Shown here piece after piece: positions 27,294 to 36,539 of a stretch of DNA of 64,000 nucleotides. The number at the start of each line of letters is the position of its first letter. Within the stretch, counting starts at the first letter, position 1. Made by a program: the position numbers and the translations under genes. A model generated the notes under the pieces. It searched no databases, had not been told where the DNA came from, and saw only the letters and a program-made list of their open reading frames with translations. The stretch is from Propioniciclava soli (GTDB lineage: Bacteria > Actinomycetota > Actinomycetes > Propionibacteriales > Propionibacteriaceae): assembly GCF_014858005.1 (NCBI RefSeq), contig NZ_JACYOT010000006.1, forward strand, positions 1-64,000, in the 5' to 3' direction.

Positions 27294-27342
27294 GCCCCGG
27301 CAACCGCCCCGGGTGAAGGTGAGCGGCGGCGTCCGGCGTGGG

Positions 27343-27348
27343 TAGACT
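27343..27348 (+). promoter_or_regulatory. -10 element for leaderless purF
   Basis: TAGACT is followed by exactly 6 bases and the GTG at 27355. Confidence 0.45.
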
Positions 27349-27354
27349 CACCGC

Positions 27355-28821
27355 GTGACCTGCGGCGCACCGACCGGGCGAGACCCGCTGGACGATCCCA
27401 AGCCGAACGAGGAGTGTGGCGTCTTCGGCGTCTGGGCCCCCGGCGAGGAGGTCGCGAAGCTCACCTACTACGGCATGTACGCCCTGCAGCACCGCGGGCA
27501 GGAGTCCTCCGGCATGGCCGTGAGCAACGGCGAGCGCATCATGGTGTTCAAGGACATGGGGCTCGTCTCCCAGGTGTTCGACGAGCCGACGCTGAATTCC
27601 CTGGTGGGGCACCTGGCCATCGGGCACGATCGCTACTCCACGACAGGGGCGTCGGTCTGGAAGAACGCCCAGCCCACCTACCGCGCCACCGTCAACGGCG
27701 GCCTGGCGCTCGGCCACAACGGCAACCTCACGAACACCGACGCCCTGCTGGCCTGGCTGCACGAACGCGAACCGAACGCGAAGGTGACCATCAAGGACTC
27801 GATGGACTCCACCAACGACACGTGGCTCGTCACGGCGCTGCTGGCGAGTTTCGAGACCTCCACGTGGGACGCCGCGTTGCAGGTGCTGCCCCGGTTGCAG
27901 GGTGCGTTCTGCTTCACGTTCATGGATTCCCACGCCCTCTACGCCGCGCGCGACCCCCAGGGCGTCCGGCCCCTGGTGCTCGGACGCCTCGAGCGCGGCT
28001 GGGTCGTCGCGTCCGAGACCGCGGCGCTCGACATCGTGGGCGCCACCTACATCCGCGAGGTCGAGCCCGGCGAGCTGATCTGCGTCGACTCCGGCGGCCT
28101 GCGCAGCGCCCGCTTCGCCGAGGCGCGGCCCAAGGGCTGCATCTTCGAGTACGTCTACCTGGCGCGGCCCGACACGCTGATCGCCGACCGCCGCGTCCAC
28201 GCCGTGCGCGTCGAGATCGGCCGGACGCTGGCCATGGAGGCCCCGGTGGACGCCGACGTGGTGATCCCCACCCCCGAGTCCGGCATCCCGAGCGCGGTGG
28301 GGTACGCGGAGGCGTCCGGGATTCCGTACGGCGTCGGGCTGGTGAAGAACGCGTATGTGGGGCGCACGTTCATCCAGCCGTCCCAGACGATCCGCCAGCT
28401 CGGCATCCGGCTCAAGCTCAACCCGATCCGCGACGTGATCGAGGGGCGGCGCCTCGTCGTGGTCGACGACTCCATCGTGCGCGGCAACACCCAGCGGGCG
28501 CTGGTGAAGATGCTGCGCGAGGCCGGGGCCGCGGAGGTGCACGTGCGCATCAGCTCGCCGCCCGTGGAATGGCCGTGTTTCTACGGCATCGACTTCGCCA
28601 CCCGCGCCGAGCTCATCGCGCCCGGCATGAGCGTCGATGAGATCTGCCGCTCCATCGGCGCGGACTCGCTGGCCTACATCAGCCTGGAGGGCCTCGTCGC
28701 CTCGACCGGGCTGTCGAAGAAGCGGCTGTGCCGGGCGTGCTTCGACGGCATCTACCCGATTCCCGTTCCCACCGGCGTCGCCGAGGAGATGCGGCTCAAC
28801 CTGGAGGTCATCGATGAGTGA
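27355..28821 (+). CDS. purF: Amidophosphoribosyltransferase
   Basis: First step of purine synthesis: PRPP plus glutamine to phosphoribosylamine. The 488-residue protein has a propeptide of about 20 residues before the nucleophile Cys of EECGVFGVW. Glutaminase motifs include HRGQESSGMA and GHNGNLTN. The PRPP loop is VVVDDSIVRGNT. Cys in KGCIFEYVY, WPCFYGIDF and the pair KRLCRACFDG correspond to the [4Fe-4S] ligands of the Bacillus-type enzyme, so this is an iron-sulfur PurF. Start GTG set by the -10 hexamer. Overlaps purM by 8 bases. Confidence 0.97.
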   Translation: MTCGAPTGRDPLDDPKPNEECGVFGVWAPGEEVAKLTYYGMYALQHRGQESSGMAVSNGERIMVFKDMGLVSQVFDEPTLNSLVGHLAIGHDRYSTTGASVWKNAQPTYRATVNGGLALGHNGNLTNTDALLAWLHEREPNAKVTIKDSMDSTNDTWLVTALLASFETSTWDAALQVLPRLQGAFCFTFMDSHALYAARDPQGVRPLVLGRLERGWVVASETAALDIVGATYIREVEPGELICVDSGGLRSARFAEARPKGCIFEYVYLARPDTLIADRRVHAVRVEIGRTLAMEAPVDADVVIPTPESGIPSAVGYAEASGIPYGVGLVKNAYVGRTFIQPSQTIRQLGIRLKLNPIRDVIEGRRLVVVDDSIVRGNTQRALVKMLREAGAAEVHVRISSPPVEWPCFYGIDFATRAELIAPGMSVDEICRSIGADSLAYISLEGLVASTGLSKKRLCRACFDGIYPIPVPTGVAEEMRLNLEVIDE

Positions 28822-29872
28822 GTCCGCCTACGCCCGGGCGGGCGTCGACATCGAGGCCGGCGACCGCGCCGTCGAGCTGATGAAGGCCCACGTGCGCCGC
28901 ACGCACCGGCCCGAGGTGCTCGGCGGGCTCGGTGGCTTCGCCGGGTTCTTCGACGCCTCGGCGCTTCGGGGCTACGACCACCCGGTGCTGGCCACATCCA
29001 CCGACGGGGTGGGCACCAAGGTCGCCATCGCCCAAGCCCTCGACAAGCACGACACGGTCGGGTTCGACCTCATCGGCATGCTGGTGGACGACCTCGTCGT
29101 CGTCGGCGCCGAGCCCCTGTTCGTCACCGACTACATCGCGTGCGGCAAGGTCGTGCCCGAGCGGATCGCGGCGATCGTGTCCGGCATCGCCGCAGCCTGC
29201 GAGGTCGCCGGTGCGGCCCTGCTCGGCGGCGAGACCGCCGAGCACCCGGGGCTGCTGGACGCCGACGAGTACGACATGGCCGGCGCCACCACCGGCGTCG
29301 TCGAGTTCGATCGCATCCTCGGCCCCGAGCGCGTCCGGCCGGGCGACGTGGTGGTGGCGCTCGCGTCCTCGGGGTTGCACAGCAACGGCTACAGCCTGGT
29401 GCGCCACGTGCTGCTGACCAAGGCCGGCTGGTCGCTGGAGCGCCACGTCGACGAGCTGGGCAAGACGCTCGGCGAGGAACTGCTGACCCCCACCCGCGTG
29501 TACGCCCGCGACATCCTCGCCCTCATCGACGCCGCGGAGGTGCACGCGATCAGCCACATCACCGGCGGCGGGTTGGCCAACAACTTGGCGCGCGTGCTGC
29601 CCGACAAGGTGGCGGCCACCCTGGATCGTTCGAGCTGGACGCCCCCGCCCGTCTTCGGCCTGGTGCAACAGGTGGGCGCGGTGTCGCAGCCCGACATCGA
29701 GGCGACGTTGAACATGGGCGTCGGCATGGCGCTCGTGGCGCCGGCGGACGCGGCGGACACCCTGGTGCGCGTCGCGGGGGAGCGGGGCCTGGACGCCTGG
29801 GTGCTCGGCGAGGTGGCCGCAGCGGACGGGCCGGCCGGCGTCCGGCTCGTGGGCGAGCACGCGTCGGCCTGA
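28814..29872 (+). CDS. purM: Phosphoribosylformylglycinamidine cyclo-ligase (AIR synthetase)
   Basis: Closes the imidazole ring: FGAM plus ATP to AIR. The 352-residue length is normal. Motifs: SYARAGVDIEAG-like start, TSTDGVGTKVAIAQ, GFDLIGMLVDDLVVVGAEPLF, LLGGETAEHPG, ASSGLHSNGYSLVR, HITGGGLANNLARVLP and MGVGMALV. Its ATG lies 8 bases inside the purF end, so it is coupled to purF. A region of 195 bases with a separate promoter for DUF3073 follows. Confidence 0.97.
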   Translation: MSESAYARAGVDIEAGDRAVELMKAHVRRTHRPEVLGGLGGFAGFFDASALRGYDHPVLATSTDGVGTKVAIAQALDKHDTVGFDLIGMLVDDLVVVGAEPLFVTDYIACGKVVPERIAAIVSGIAAACEVAGAALLGGETAEHPGLLDADEYDMAGATTGVVEFDRILGPERVRPGDVVVALASSGLHSNGYSLVRHVLLTKAGWSLERHVDELGKTLGEELLTPTRVYARDILALIDAAEVHAISHITGGGLANNLARVLPDKVAATLDRSSWTPPPVFGLVQQVGAVSQPDIEATLNMGVGMALVAPADAADTLVRVAGERGLDAWVLGEVAAADGPAGVRLVGEHASA

Positions 29873-30000
29873 CGCGGGCGCGCGTCCGGCGGGTCTCGTC
29901 CGGCTCCGTCCCACGGGGTGAGCGGGCGCGTCCGCAGGGGTGGACGCGACGCGGATGTCCAGCGGGCACGATCGTGCTTTGTCGCGGTGGTGGAGTCGGG

Positions 30001-30006
30001 TAACAT
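30001..30006 (+). promoter_or_regulatory. Promoter -10 for DUF3073 gene
   Basis: TAACAT lies about 60 bases before the ATG at 30068. The leader carries a small stem ATCTG/CAGAT (30005-30022) and the ribosome-binding site AGGGGG. The rest of 29873-30067 shows nothing further. Confidence 0.35.
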
Positions 30007-30067
30007 CTGCGTCACGACAGATGACTCACGCGGCTAGACCGCCAGAACGCTAAGGGGGTCGACCCAG

Positions 30068-30292
30068 ATGGGGCGCGGCCGTGCAAAGGCGAAGCAGACC
30101 AAGGTCGCTCGCGATCTGAAATACCGTACCGTCGACACTGACTTCAGTTCCCTGGAGCGTGAGCTCCGCGATGGGACGCACGCCCCGTGGGCGGCGCTTG
30201 AGGAGTCGGACGACTTCGACGACGACCCCGACGCCGACGACGGGGATCCCGACGACGAGCCGTATCGTCCCGTCGCGCGTGGAGCCTCCTGA
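30068..30292 (+). CDS. DUF3073 family protein
   Basis: A 74-residue protein with a very basic N terminus (MGRGRAKAKQTKVARDLKY) and a strongly acidic Asp-rich tail (about 50-65). This matches DUF3073, a small actinobacterial family usually found just after purM. The basic N terminus suggests nucleic-acid or ribosome contact, but function is unknown. The ribosome-binding site AGGGGG supports the start. Its end overlaps the downstream hydrolase start by 14 bases. Confidence 0.8.
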   Translation: MGRGRAKAKQTKVARDLKYRTVDTDFSSLERELRDGTHAPWAALEESDDFDDDPDADDGDPDDEPYRPVARGAS

Positions 30293-31310
30293 ACCCACCC
30301 CGCCCCCACCGTCGACGGCTGAGGCCGGGCGGCAGGGCGCGGGCTGGCGTCCGGACGCGGCGCTGGCCGGCTTCGAGTGCCTCGACCTGCCGTTGGACGC
30401 CGAGCCGGAGATCGGTGAGCCCGAGGACGCCTTGGTGGGCACCCTGGTGCGACGGGCCGATCCCGCGTTGCGGGATGGACGCCCCGCGTGGCTGTACGTG
30501 CACGGGTGGAACGACTACTTCTTCCAGACCCACCTCGCCGAGGTGGTCGAGGGCCTGGGGTATGCGTTCCACGCCGTGGACCTGCGCCGCTACGGGCGCA
30601 GTCACCGCGACGGCCAGTTGTGGGGCTACGTCGCCGACCTCAGCCACTACGAGGCGGAGCTGGACGCCGCCGTCGCGGTGATCCGCCACGACCACGACCG
30701 CATCGTCGGCATGGGGCACTCCACCGGGGGGCTGACGATCAGCCTGTGGGCGTCCGGGCGGCCCGGGGTGGTGGACGGGCTGGTGCTCAACTCGCCGTGG
30801 CTGGAGATGCACGGCCCGCCGGCGTTGGCGGCCCTCGCGCGGCCGTTGCTGCAGCAGTTCAGCGGCCGACGGGGCACCACGGCGATCCCGATCAAGGACA
30901 ACGAGGAGCGCATCTACGCCCGCGCCGCCCACGCCGACCACGGCGGGGAGTGGAACTGGGACCTGACGCTGAAGTCGGACGGCCCGCGTCCGCTGCGGCT
31001 GGGCTGGCTGCGGGCGATCCTGGCCGGGCACGCCCGCGTGGCGGCCGGCCTGGGCCTGGAGTGCCCGGTGTTCGTCGCGACCAGCGACCGGACCGTCTGG
31101 CTCCGTCGCTTCGCCGATTCCGCCCGCACGGCCGACACCGTGCTCGACGTCGAGCGCATCGGCGCGGCCGCCACTCGGCTGGGGCGGAGCTTGACCCTCG
31201 TGCGCATCCCGGGTGGCATGCACGACCTGACCATCTCCCAGCCCGCGGCGCGGGCGCAGTTCTTCGACGACCTGACCCGCTGGGAACGCGCCTGGGTGTC
31301 GGGGCGCTAG
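30279..31310 (+). CDS. Alpha/beta hydrolase, monoglyceride lipase-like
   Basis: A 343-residue alpha/beta-hydrolase. The oxyanion segment is LYVHGWNDYFFQ, the nucleophile elbow is GMGHSTGGLT (Ser in GHSTG), a lid or acid-loop region lies around 180-260, and GGMHDLTISQ supplies the likely catalytic His. It resembles lysophospholipase-like serine hydrolases of actinobacteria. The substrate is not predictable. The GTG at 30279 (VEPPEPTPPP...) overlaps the DUF3073 end; earlier starts run through the acidic DUF3073 frame and give a low-complexity N terminus. Two 37-bp hairpin repeats follow its stop. Confidence 0.8.
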   Translation: MEPPEPTPPPPSTAEAGRQGAGWRPDAALAGFECLDLPLDAEPEIGEPEDALVGTLVRRADPALRDGRPAWLYVHGWNDYFFQTHLAEVVEGLGYAFHAVDLRRYGRSHRDGQLWGYVADLSHYEAELDAAVAVIRHDHDRIVGMGHSTGGLTISLWASGRPGVVDGLVLNSPWLEMHGPPALAALARPLLQQFSGRRGTTAIPIKDNEERIYARAAHADHGGEWNWDLTLKSDGPRPLRLGWLRAILAGHARVAAGLGLECPVFVATSDRTVWLRRFADSARTADTVLDVERIGAAATRLGRSLTLVRIPGGMHDLTISQPAARAQFFDDLTRWERAWVSGR

Positions 31311-31345
31311 GGGCGCTCTGTTCGTGGGCCGGGGTGGGCCGTCGC

Positions 31346-31434
31346 CGTCGAGAACCCAGGCACAAGCACGGCTTGTCGACGCGAAACGGGCTGTGGGCGT
31401 CGACAACCCATGCACCAGCCTGCGTTGTCGACGC
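31346..31434. repeat. Two 37-bp hairpin-forming direct repeats (possible bidirectional terminator)
   Basis: Units at 31346-31382 and 31398-31434 are similar direct repeats, sharing CGTCGA, AACCCA, GCAC and TTGTCGACGC. The second is an inverted repeat with arms GCGTCGACAA (31397-31406) and TTGTCGACGC (31425-31434). They fill the gap between the convergent hydrolase and amylase genes, so they may end transcription from both sides. Confidence 0.65.
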
Positions 31435-31449
31435 CGCCCCGGGGAGCGG

Positions 31450-33855
31450 TCAGCCCACGGTCGCCCAAGTGGACGCCGCCGCGTACTGGCCGGCGAGGTC
31501 GTGGGCGACGGCGCGGTACTCGACCAGCGAACCGGCCGGGAGGGCCCCGGTGTCGTGGAACACCCGAAACGGCGCGTGGTCGTCGGTGCCGATCGGCGTC
31601 CAGTCGGACGCCCCGAGCGGACGCGCCCAGAAGCTCACCTGCGCGAACCCGGGGCTCTCCACCGTGGCGGCGATCTCGGCGCGGCGCTCGACGGTGGTGC
31701 CGGGCGCCAGGTCGAGGGCCACCGCGGGGGCGGCGTCCGGGGTGGGCATCGGGGCGTCCGCGCGGTAGACGACCGAACCCAGCGGCGGCACGGTGACGGT
31801 GAGTTGTCCGTCCGGCCCGGCGGAGGCGACGGCGTCCGACCCGTACAGCGGGGAAAACGCGACCCCCGTTGACCAGGTGTCGACCGTCACGTCCTGGGCG
31901 CGCTCGGAGTTGTTGAGCGCGACGACGTACTCCACGCCCGCGGCCGCGTCGATGCGGGAGAAGGCCAGGATGCCGGCCGAGGTGCCGGCGTGACGCGGGA
32001 TCTGCGCGCCGTCGGCCAGGGGCGGATACCGCTCGCGCAGCTCGGCGAGCGCAGCGATGTGCGCGTACAACGGGTGCGCGGGGTCGTAGCGGTCCTGCGC
32101 GCCGGGGGTGCCGCCGACGACCTCCTCGTCGGCGTACTGCGCGACGGCGGTGGCGAAGAGATCCTGCCGGGCATCCTTGTCGCCGCCCGAGCCAGCGAGG
32201 CCCTGCTCATCGCCGTAGTAGACGACCGGTTGGCCCCGCGACCAGAACATCAGGTCGTGCGCCAGCTCGACCCGGGCGAGCAGGTCGTCGGGCCCGGACG
32301 CCCGCCCGCGCAGCAGGCTCGCGAGGCGTCCCATGTCGTGGTTGCCCAGGAACGTGGGGTTCGCATAAGCGTTGGAGTCGGCGTCGGTGTAGAAATCGTC
32401 GGCCTCCCACAGCTCGGCCATGTCGGCCGGCGCCCGGCCCTGCGCGAACGAGAGCGCCGCCGCCTGGAACCCGAAGTCGAGCGCCGCCGGCAGGCTGCCG
32501 GTGGTGGTGAAGCGCGCCTTGGCCGCCGGGTCGGTGTCGTACACCTCGGCGAACATGAAGAAGTCGTCGTTGCCGGCCGTGCGGGCGGCGTCCGCCATGC
32601 GGGGGCCGAACTGCTGCCAGAACTCGAGATTGACGTGTTTGACGGTGTCGATGCGGAATCCGTCCACGCCGAAGCCGATCCAGCTCGCGTAGATGTCGCT
32701 CATGCCGTCGACCACCTCGCGGCGCTCGGTGAACAGGTCGTCCAGCCCCGCGAAGTCGCCGTAGGTGTCGGACTCCCCGGAGTACGTCGAGTTGCCGCGA
32801 TTGTGGTACAGCGTGGGGTCGTTGAGCCAGCCGGGCACCTTCACCGTGGCGTCCTCGGGGTTCGGGAACACCGGCGTGTACGGGAACGAGGTCTCGGCAT
32901 CGAGCTCAGGGAACTCGGCGTTGATGAAATCGCGGTCGTCGAAGGGCTCGCCCGCGGCGTCCGTGTAGGGCTCGATCGCCTTGCCGACGTAGGCGTTGCG
33001 GCCCTCGGCCCGGGCGATGACGTCGGCGGTGTGGTTGGTGATGATGTCGAGGAACACCTTGATGCCGCGGGCGTGGGCGGCGTCGATCAGCTCGCGCATC
33101 TCCTCGTTGGTGCCCAGGTGGGGGTCGATGCGCGTGAAGTCGGTGATCCAGTAGCCGTGGTAGCCGGCGGACGCGTCCGCCCCCTCACCCTGCACCGGCT
33201 TGTTGACGAACACCGGCGTCAGCCACAGGGTGGTGACGCCGAGCCCGTCGATGTAGTCGAGCCGATCGATCAGGCCGCGCAGGTCGCCGCCGTGGTAAAA
33301 GCCCTTGTCGGTGGGGTCGAAACCGGTCGCGAGCCGGTCGCCCGCCAGGCCGCCAGCGTCGTTCGACGGGTCGCCGTTGGCGAACCGGTCGGTCATCACG
33401 AAGTAGAACCGCTCCCGGGTGAGCGGGGCCCGCAGCGCGTCGAGGGCCAGCGCCTCGTCCGAAGTCTCGGTGCCGGACGCCGCCGGCGCGGCCGGGGCGG
33501 CGGTCACGGCATGCGTGGCCGGGTCGAGCGTGAAACGCACGCGCGCCTCGCCGCCCAGCGCCACGGTCTGGGCCGGGCCGTCCACCACGCCGCCCGCGCC
33601 CCACACCTGCTCGTCGGGCCCGGCGAGGCGGAACGCGTGGACGCCCTCGGGCAGCGTCACCTCGAGCTGGCGGACGCCGTCGGCGGTCTCGGTGAACGCG
33701 GACGCGCGGCAGCCGGCGTCCTCGCCGTCACAGCCGAGGGCCTCCTGCACGGGGCCGACCAGCACATACTCGGGAGGGCTGAACGCCGAGCACGCCGGCG
33801 TGGCCGCCAGCAGCACCGACGCCGCCCCGAGGCCCACCCACCGCCGCAGCTCCAT
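31450..33855 (-). CDS. Alpha-amylase-family (GH13) lipoprotein
   Basis: An 801-residue exported glycoside hydrolase, likely cleaving alpha-1,4-glucans. The N terminus is a hydrophobic signal ending ATPAC (Cys22), a plausible though imperfect lipobox. A small N-terminal beta domain (about 30-125) may bind starch. The GH13 barrel begins near 145 (RFYFVMTDRFANGDPSND). Conserved regions are DIITNHTADV, GFRIDTVKHV (nucleophile Asp), FMFAEVYDTD (acid/base Glu) and TFLGNHDMGR (Asp). A C-terminal beta domain and a Fn3-like segment (about 690-800) follow. The start 33855 has GAGGG upstream. It lies downstream of the sugar importer but is separated from it by a strong terminator. Confidence 0.88.
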   Translation of the reverse strand: MELRRWVGLGAASVLLAATPACSAFSPPEYVLVGPVQEALGCDGEDAGCRASAFTETADGVRQLEVTLPEGVHAFRLAGPDEQVWGAGGVVDGPAQTVALGGEARVRFTLDPATHAVTAAPAAPAASGTETSDEALALDALRAPLTRERFYFVMTDRFANGDPSNDAGGLAGDRLATGFDPTDKGFYHGGDLRGLIDRLDYIDGLGVTTLWLTPVFVNKPVQGEGADASAGYHGYWITDFTRIDPHLGTNEEMRELIDAAHARGIKVFLDIITNHTADVIARAEGRNAYVGKAIEPYTDAAGEPFDDRDFINAEFPELDAETSFPYTPVFPNPEDATVKVPGWLNDPTLYHNRGNSTYSGESDTYGDFAGLDDLFTERREVVDGMSDIYASWIGFGVDGFRIDTVKHVNLEFWQQFGPRMADAARTAGNDDFFMFAEVYDTDPAAKARFTTTGSLPAALDFGFQAAALSFAQGRAPADMAELWEADDFYTDADSNAYANPTFLGNHDMGRLASLLRGRASGPDDLLARVELAHDLMFWSRGQPVVYYGDEQGLAGSGGDKDARQDLFATAVAQYADEEVVGGTPGAQDRYDPAHPLYAHIAALAELRERYPPLADGAQIPRHAGTSAGILAFSRIDAAAGVEYVVALNNSERAQDVTVDTWSTGVAFSPLYGSDAVASAGPDGQLTVTVPPLGSVVYRADAPMPTPDAAPAVALDLAPGTTVERRAEIAATVESPGFAQVSFWARPLGASDWTPIGTDDHAPFRVFHDTGALPAGSLVEYRAVAHDLAGQYAAASTWATVG

Positions 33856-33905
33856 GGCAGGCACCCTCTCAGATACCGCGCAGCGGTGCCAGCTCCGGAA
33901 TGCGG

Positions 33906-33938
33906 CGACGCCGCCCCGGTGGCACCGGGGCGGCGTCG
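33906..33938. terminator. Strong hairpin terminator after the sugar-binding protein gene
   Basis: Arms of 16 bases (beginning CGACGCCGCCCCGGTG) pair perfectly around a 1-base centre, 18 bases after the SBP stop. The hairpin is very GC-rich and lacks a T-tract, as often in actinobacteria. It separates the importer operon from the amylase gene. Confidence 0.7.
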
Positions 33939-33955
33939 GGGGTGGGCGGCCGGGG

Positions 33956-35062
33956 TCAGGAGAGGTACTGGAGCCGGTCGGGGTCGTCGGCGAACACTTC
34001 GCGGGCGTTGTCGAGGGTCACGACGATCGGGTCGAGCTGGTAGATGCCGACCTCGGTGGCGCCGTTGTCGACCGTCTCATCGGGGGCGGGGAGCTCCTCA
34101 CCCTGCTGGGCCGCGTCGATGAGCTCGATCGTCTTGGCGACGAGGTCCTGGGTCGGCTTCGCGACGGTGGAGTACTGCTCACCGGCCGCGATCGACACGA
34201 TGGACTCGTTCTCCGCGTCCAGGCCGGTCACCACCGGGAGCTCCTGGCCCGCCTGCTTGGCGGACGTGAGGATGGCGCGTCCGATGCCGTCGTTGGGGGA
34301 GAGCACGCCGTCGATCGGGGTGCCGGAGTAGAACCCGGAGAGCAGCGAGTCCATGCGGGCCTGTGCCTTCGCGTTGTCCCAATCGGGCGTCGCGACCTGG
34401 GTGAACTCCGTCTGGCCGGAGACCACGACGAGCGTGCCGTCATCGATCTTCGGCTGGAGCACCTCCATGGCGCCGGTGAAGAAGTTGGGAGCATTGGCGT
34501 CCGCAGGGCCGCCGCCGAACAGCTCGATGGTGTAGGGGCCGTCGCCCTTGCGCTCGGCGAGACCGTCGAGCAGCGACTGGCCCTGGAGCTGACCGGTGCG
34601 CAGCGACCCGAACTGCACCACGCCGTCGACGGCGTCCGTGTTCTCGATGAGACGGTCGTAGGCGATGATCGTGACGCCGGCGCCCTTGGCCGTCTCGAGC
34701 ACGGAGCCCAGCTGCGTGCCGTCGACGGCGCCGACGACGATGGCCTTCGCGCCCTGCTCGATCATGGCCTCGATCTGCTGTTGCTGCTGCGGCACCTTGT
34801 TGTCGGCGGCCTGCACGAGCGGCTGGTAGCCGGCCTCGGTGAGCTGTTCGGTGAACATGACCTCGGCCTCCTTCCAGTTCTGCGTCCCGAGCCACGGCAG
34901 CGCGACGCCGATGGTGGCGTCGGAGGCGAAGCCCTCAGCGCTGGCGGTCGTTCCGGCGGTGGTCTCGGTGGTGGTGGTGGCCTCGCGTCCGCCGCCGCAC
35001 CCGGAGAGGGCGAGCGATGCGGCGAGGAGGGTGGAGAGCAGAGCGGTGACCCTGGTCTTCAT
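33956..35062 (-). CDS. chvE: Sugar ABC transporter substrate-binding lipoprotein, ChvE-like
   Basis: A 368-residue periplasmic-type binding protein. The signal ends LALSGC (Cys22), followed by a Thr-rich tether. The mature part matches ChvE/XylF-like monosaccharide receptors: IGVALPWLGTQNWKEAE, ADNKVPQQQQQIEAMIEQGAKAIVVGAVDGT, IIAYDRLI and VLSPNDGIGRAILTSAKQAG. Members bind galactose, xylose, arabinose or glucose. It is the third gene after the ATPase and permease of the same type and is the last of the operon before a hairpin terminator. The 127-base gap after the permease gene may allow separate expression. Confidence 0.88.
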   Translation of the reverse strand: MKTRVTALLSTLLAASLALSGCGGGREATTTTETTAGTTASAEGFASDATIGVALPWLGTQNWKEAEVMFTEQLTEAGYQPLVQAADNKVPQQQQQIEAMIEQGAKAIVVGAVDGTQLGSVLETAKGAGVTIIAYDRLIENTDAVDGVVQFGSLRTGQLQGQSLLDGLAERKGDGPYTIELFGGGPADANAPNFFTGAMEVLQPKIDDGTLVVVSGQTEFTQVATPDWDNAKAQARMDSLLSGFYSGTPIDGVLSPNDGIGRAILTSAKQAGQELPVVTGLDAENESIVSIAAGEQYSTVAKPTQDLVAKTIELIDAAQQGEELPAPDETVDNGATEVGIYQLDPIVVTLDNAREVFADDPDRLQYLS

Positions 35063-35189
35063 GATGGTTCCTTTCGTTGACGTGTCGGTCAATCGGTGGG
35101 TTGTGGGCAAGGCAGTGCCCAGGTGGTGGCGTCGGACGCCGTGGGTGGTGCGCGCCGGGAGGCGGCGGAGGGAACGGTTCGGGGCCTGC

Positions 35190-36521
35190 CTAGCTCGAAC
35201 GGGGCGGGAGAGTGTCTGCGGCGTCGACCGGGCCGGCGGACACCGGCACACTCGTGACGGCAGCGTCCGTGGCGGCCGCGGACGCCGTGGCCGCGGGGGC
35301 CGTGGCCGCGGGGGCCGGACCGGCGTCGCGGCCCGCCGAGCGCATCAGGTGGCCGAGGAGGGAGGGACGTCCCTGCTGCTTGTTGAGCACGTCGAACGCC
35401 ACGGCGGCCAGCAGAACGAGGCCCTTGATGACCTGCGTCTGGTCCTGACCCACACCCATCAGCATGAGGCCGTTGTTGAGGACGGCCATGACGAGCCCGC
35501 CGATCATCGAGCCGGTGACGGTGCCGATGCCGCCGGAGACGGCCGCGCCGCCGATGAACACCGCGGCGATCGCGTCCAGCTCCCACATCGTGCCGTCGGA
35601 GGGGCCGGCGGCGGTCGCGCGGCCGACGAACAGGATGCCGGCGACGGCGGCGAGGAACGACATGTTGAGCATGACGAGGAAGTAGACGCGTCCGGTGTTG
35701 ACGCCCGACAGGGCGGCCGCGGCCTTGTTGCCGCCGACGGCGTAGATGTGGCGTCCGAACGGCGTGCGCTGGGTCAGCACGTGGTACACGATGACGAGAC
35801 CGACCAGGATCAGGCCCGGGACGGGGAAGGATGTGCCCGGCCGGCCGGTGCCGAAGAGGAAGGTCAGGTAGCCGATGACCGCGAGGACGAGCACGATGCG
35901 GACGGCGGTGATCCACACCGGCAGGTCGGTGGCGTCGCGGCGGCGACCGATCTCGGTCCAGACGAACCAAGCGGCGGCCAGCAGGCCGAGCAGCAGCGTC
36001 GAGTTGTTCATACCGGTGAAGGCCGGCCCCCACTCCGGGAGATACCCCGCGCCGAGCACGGAGAATTCGGAGGGCACGGGTACCGAGATCGAGCGCGACA
36101 CCCAGATCACGAGGCCACGGAAGATCATCATGCCCGCGAGGGTGGTGATGAAGCCCGGGATGCCGATCTTGGCCAACCAGAAACCGTGCCAGGCGCCGAT
36201 CACGACACCCGTGAGCAGGCCGGCGAGCAGGCCCACCCACCAGGGCCAGCCGTACTGCGTGGTGGTGATCGCCGTGACCATGCCGACGAAGCCGGCCACG
36301 GAGCCGACCGACAGGTCGATGTGACCCACCACGATGACCATCACCATGCCGATGGCGAGGATCAGGACGTAGGCGTTGCCGGAGATCAGGTTCTGGAGGT
36401 TGGACGGCGTCAGCATGCGTCCGCCGGAGATCACGTTGAAGGTGACGGCCAACAGCACCAGGGCGAGCACCATGGTGTACTGCTGGAGGTTGCCCCCGAA
36501 GATGTTCTTGAGAGTCGTCAT
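35190..36521 (-). CDS. mmsB: Sugar ABC transporter permease, MmsB/GguB-like
   Basis: A 443-residue inner-membrane permease of the AraH/RbsC family (multiple-monosaccharide type). Around ten to eleven TM segments lie between residues 15 and 385. Family motifs include LILAIGMVMVIVVGHIDLSVGSVAGFVG and RTPFGRHIYAVGGNKAAAALSGVNT, the EAA-like loop that contacts the ATPase. The C-terminal about 50 residues are an Ala/Pro-rich cytoplasmic tail, longer than usual. It starts 18 bases after the ATPase gene, in one operon with it. Confidence 0.9.
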   Translation of the reverse strand: MTTLKNIFGGNLQQYTMVLALVLLAVTFNVISGGRMLTPSNLQNLISGNAYVLILAIGMVMVIVVGHIDLSVGSVAGFVGMVTAITTTQYGWPWWVGLLAGLLTGVVIGAWHGFWLAKIGIPGFITTLAGMMIFRGLVIWVSRSISVPVPSEFSVLGAGYLPEWGPAFTGMNNSTLLLGLLAAAWFVWTEIGRRRDATDLPVWITAVRIVLVLAVIGYLTFLFGTGRPGTSFPVPGLILVGLVIVYHVLTQRTPFGRHIYAVGGNKAAAALSGVNTGRVYFLVMLNMSFLAAVAGILFVGRATAAGPSDGTMWELDAIAAVFIGGAAVSGGIGTVTGSMIGGLVMAVLNNGLMLMGVGQDQTQVIKGLVLLAAVAFDVLNKQQGRPSLLGHLMRSAGRDAGPAPAATAPAATASAAATDAAVTSVPVSAGPVDAADTLPPRSS

Positions 36522-36539
36522 GGCGTGCTTTCTGTGCGG

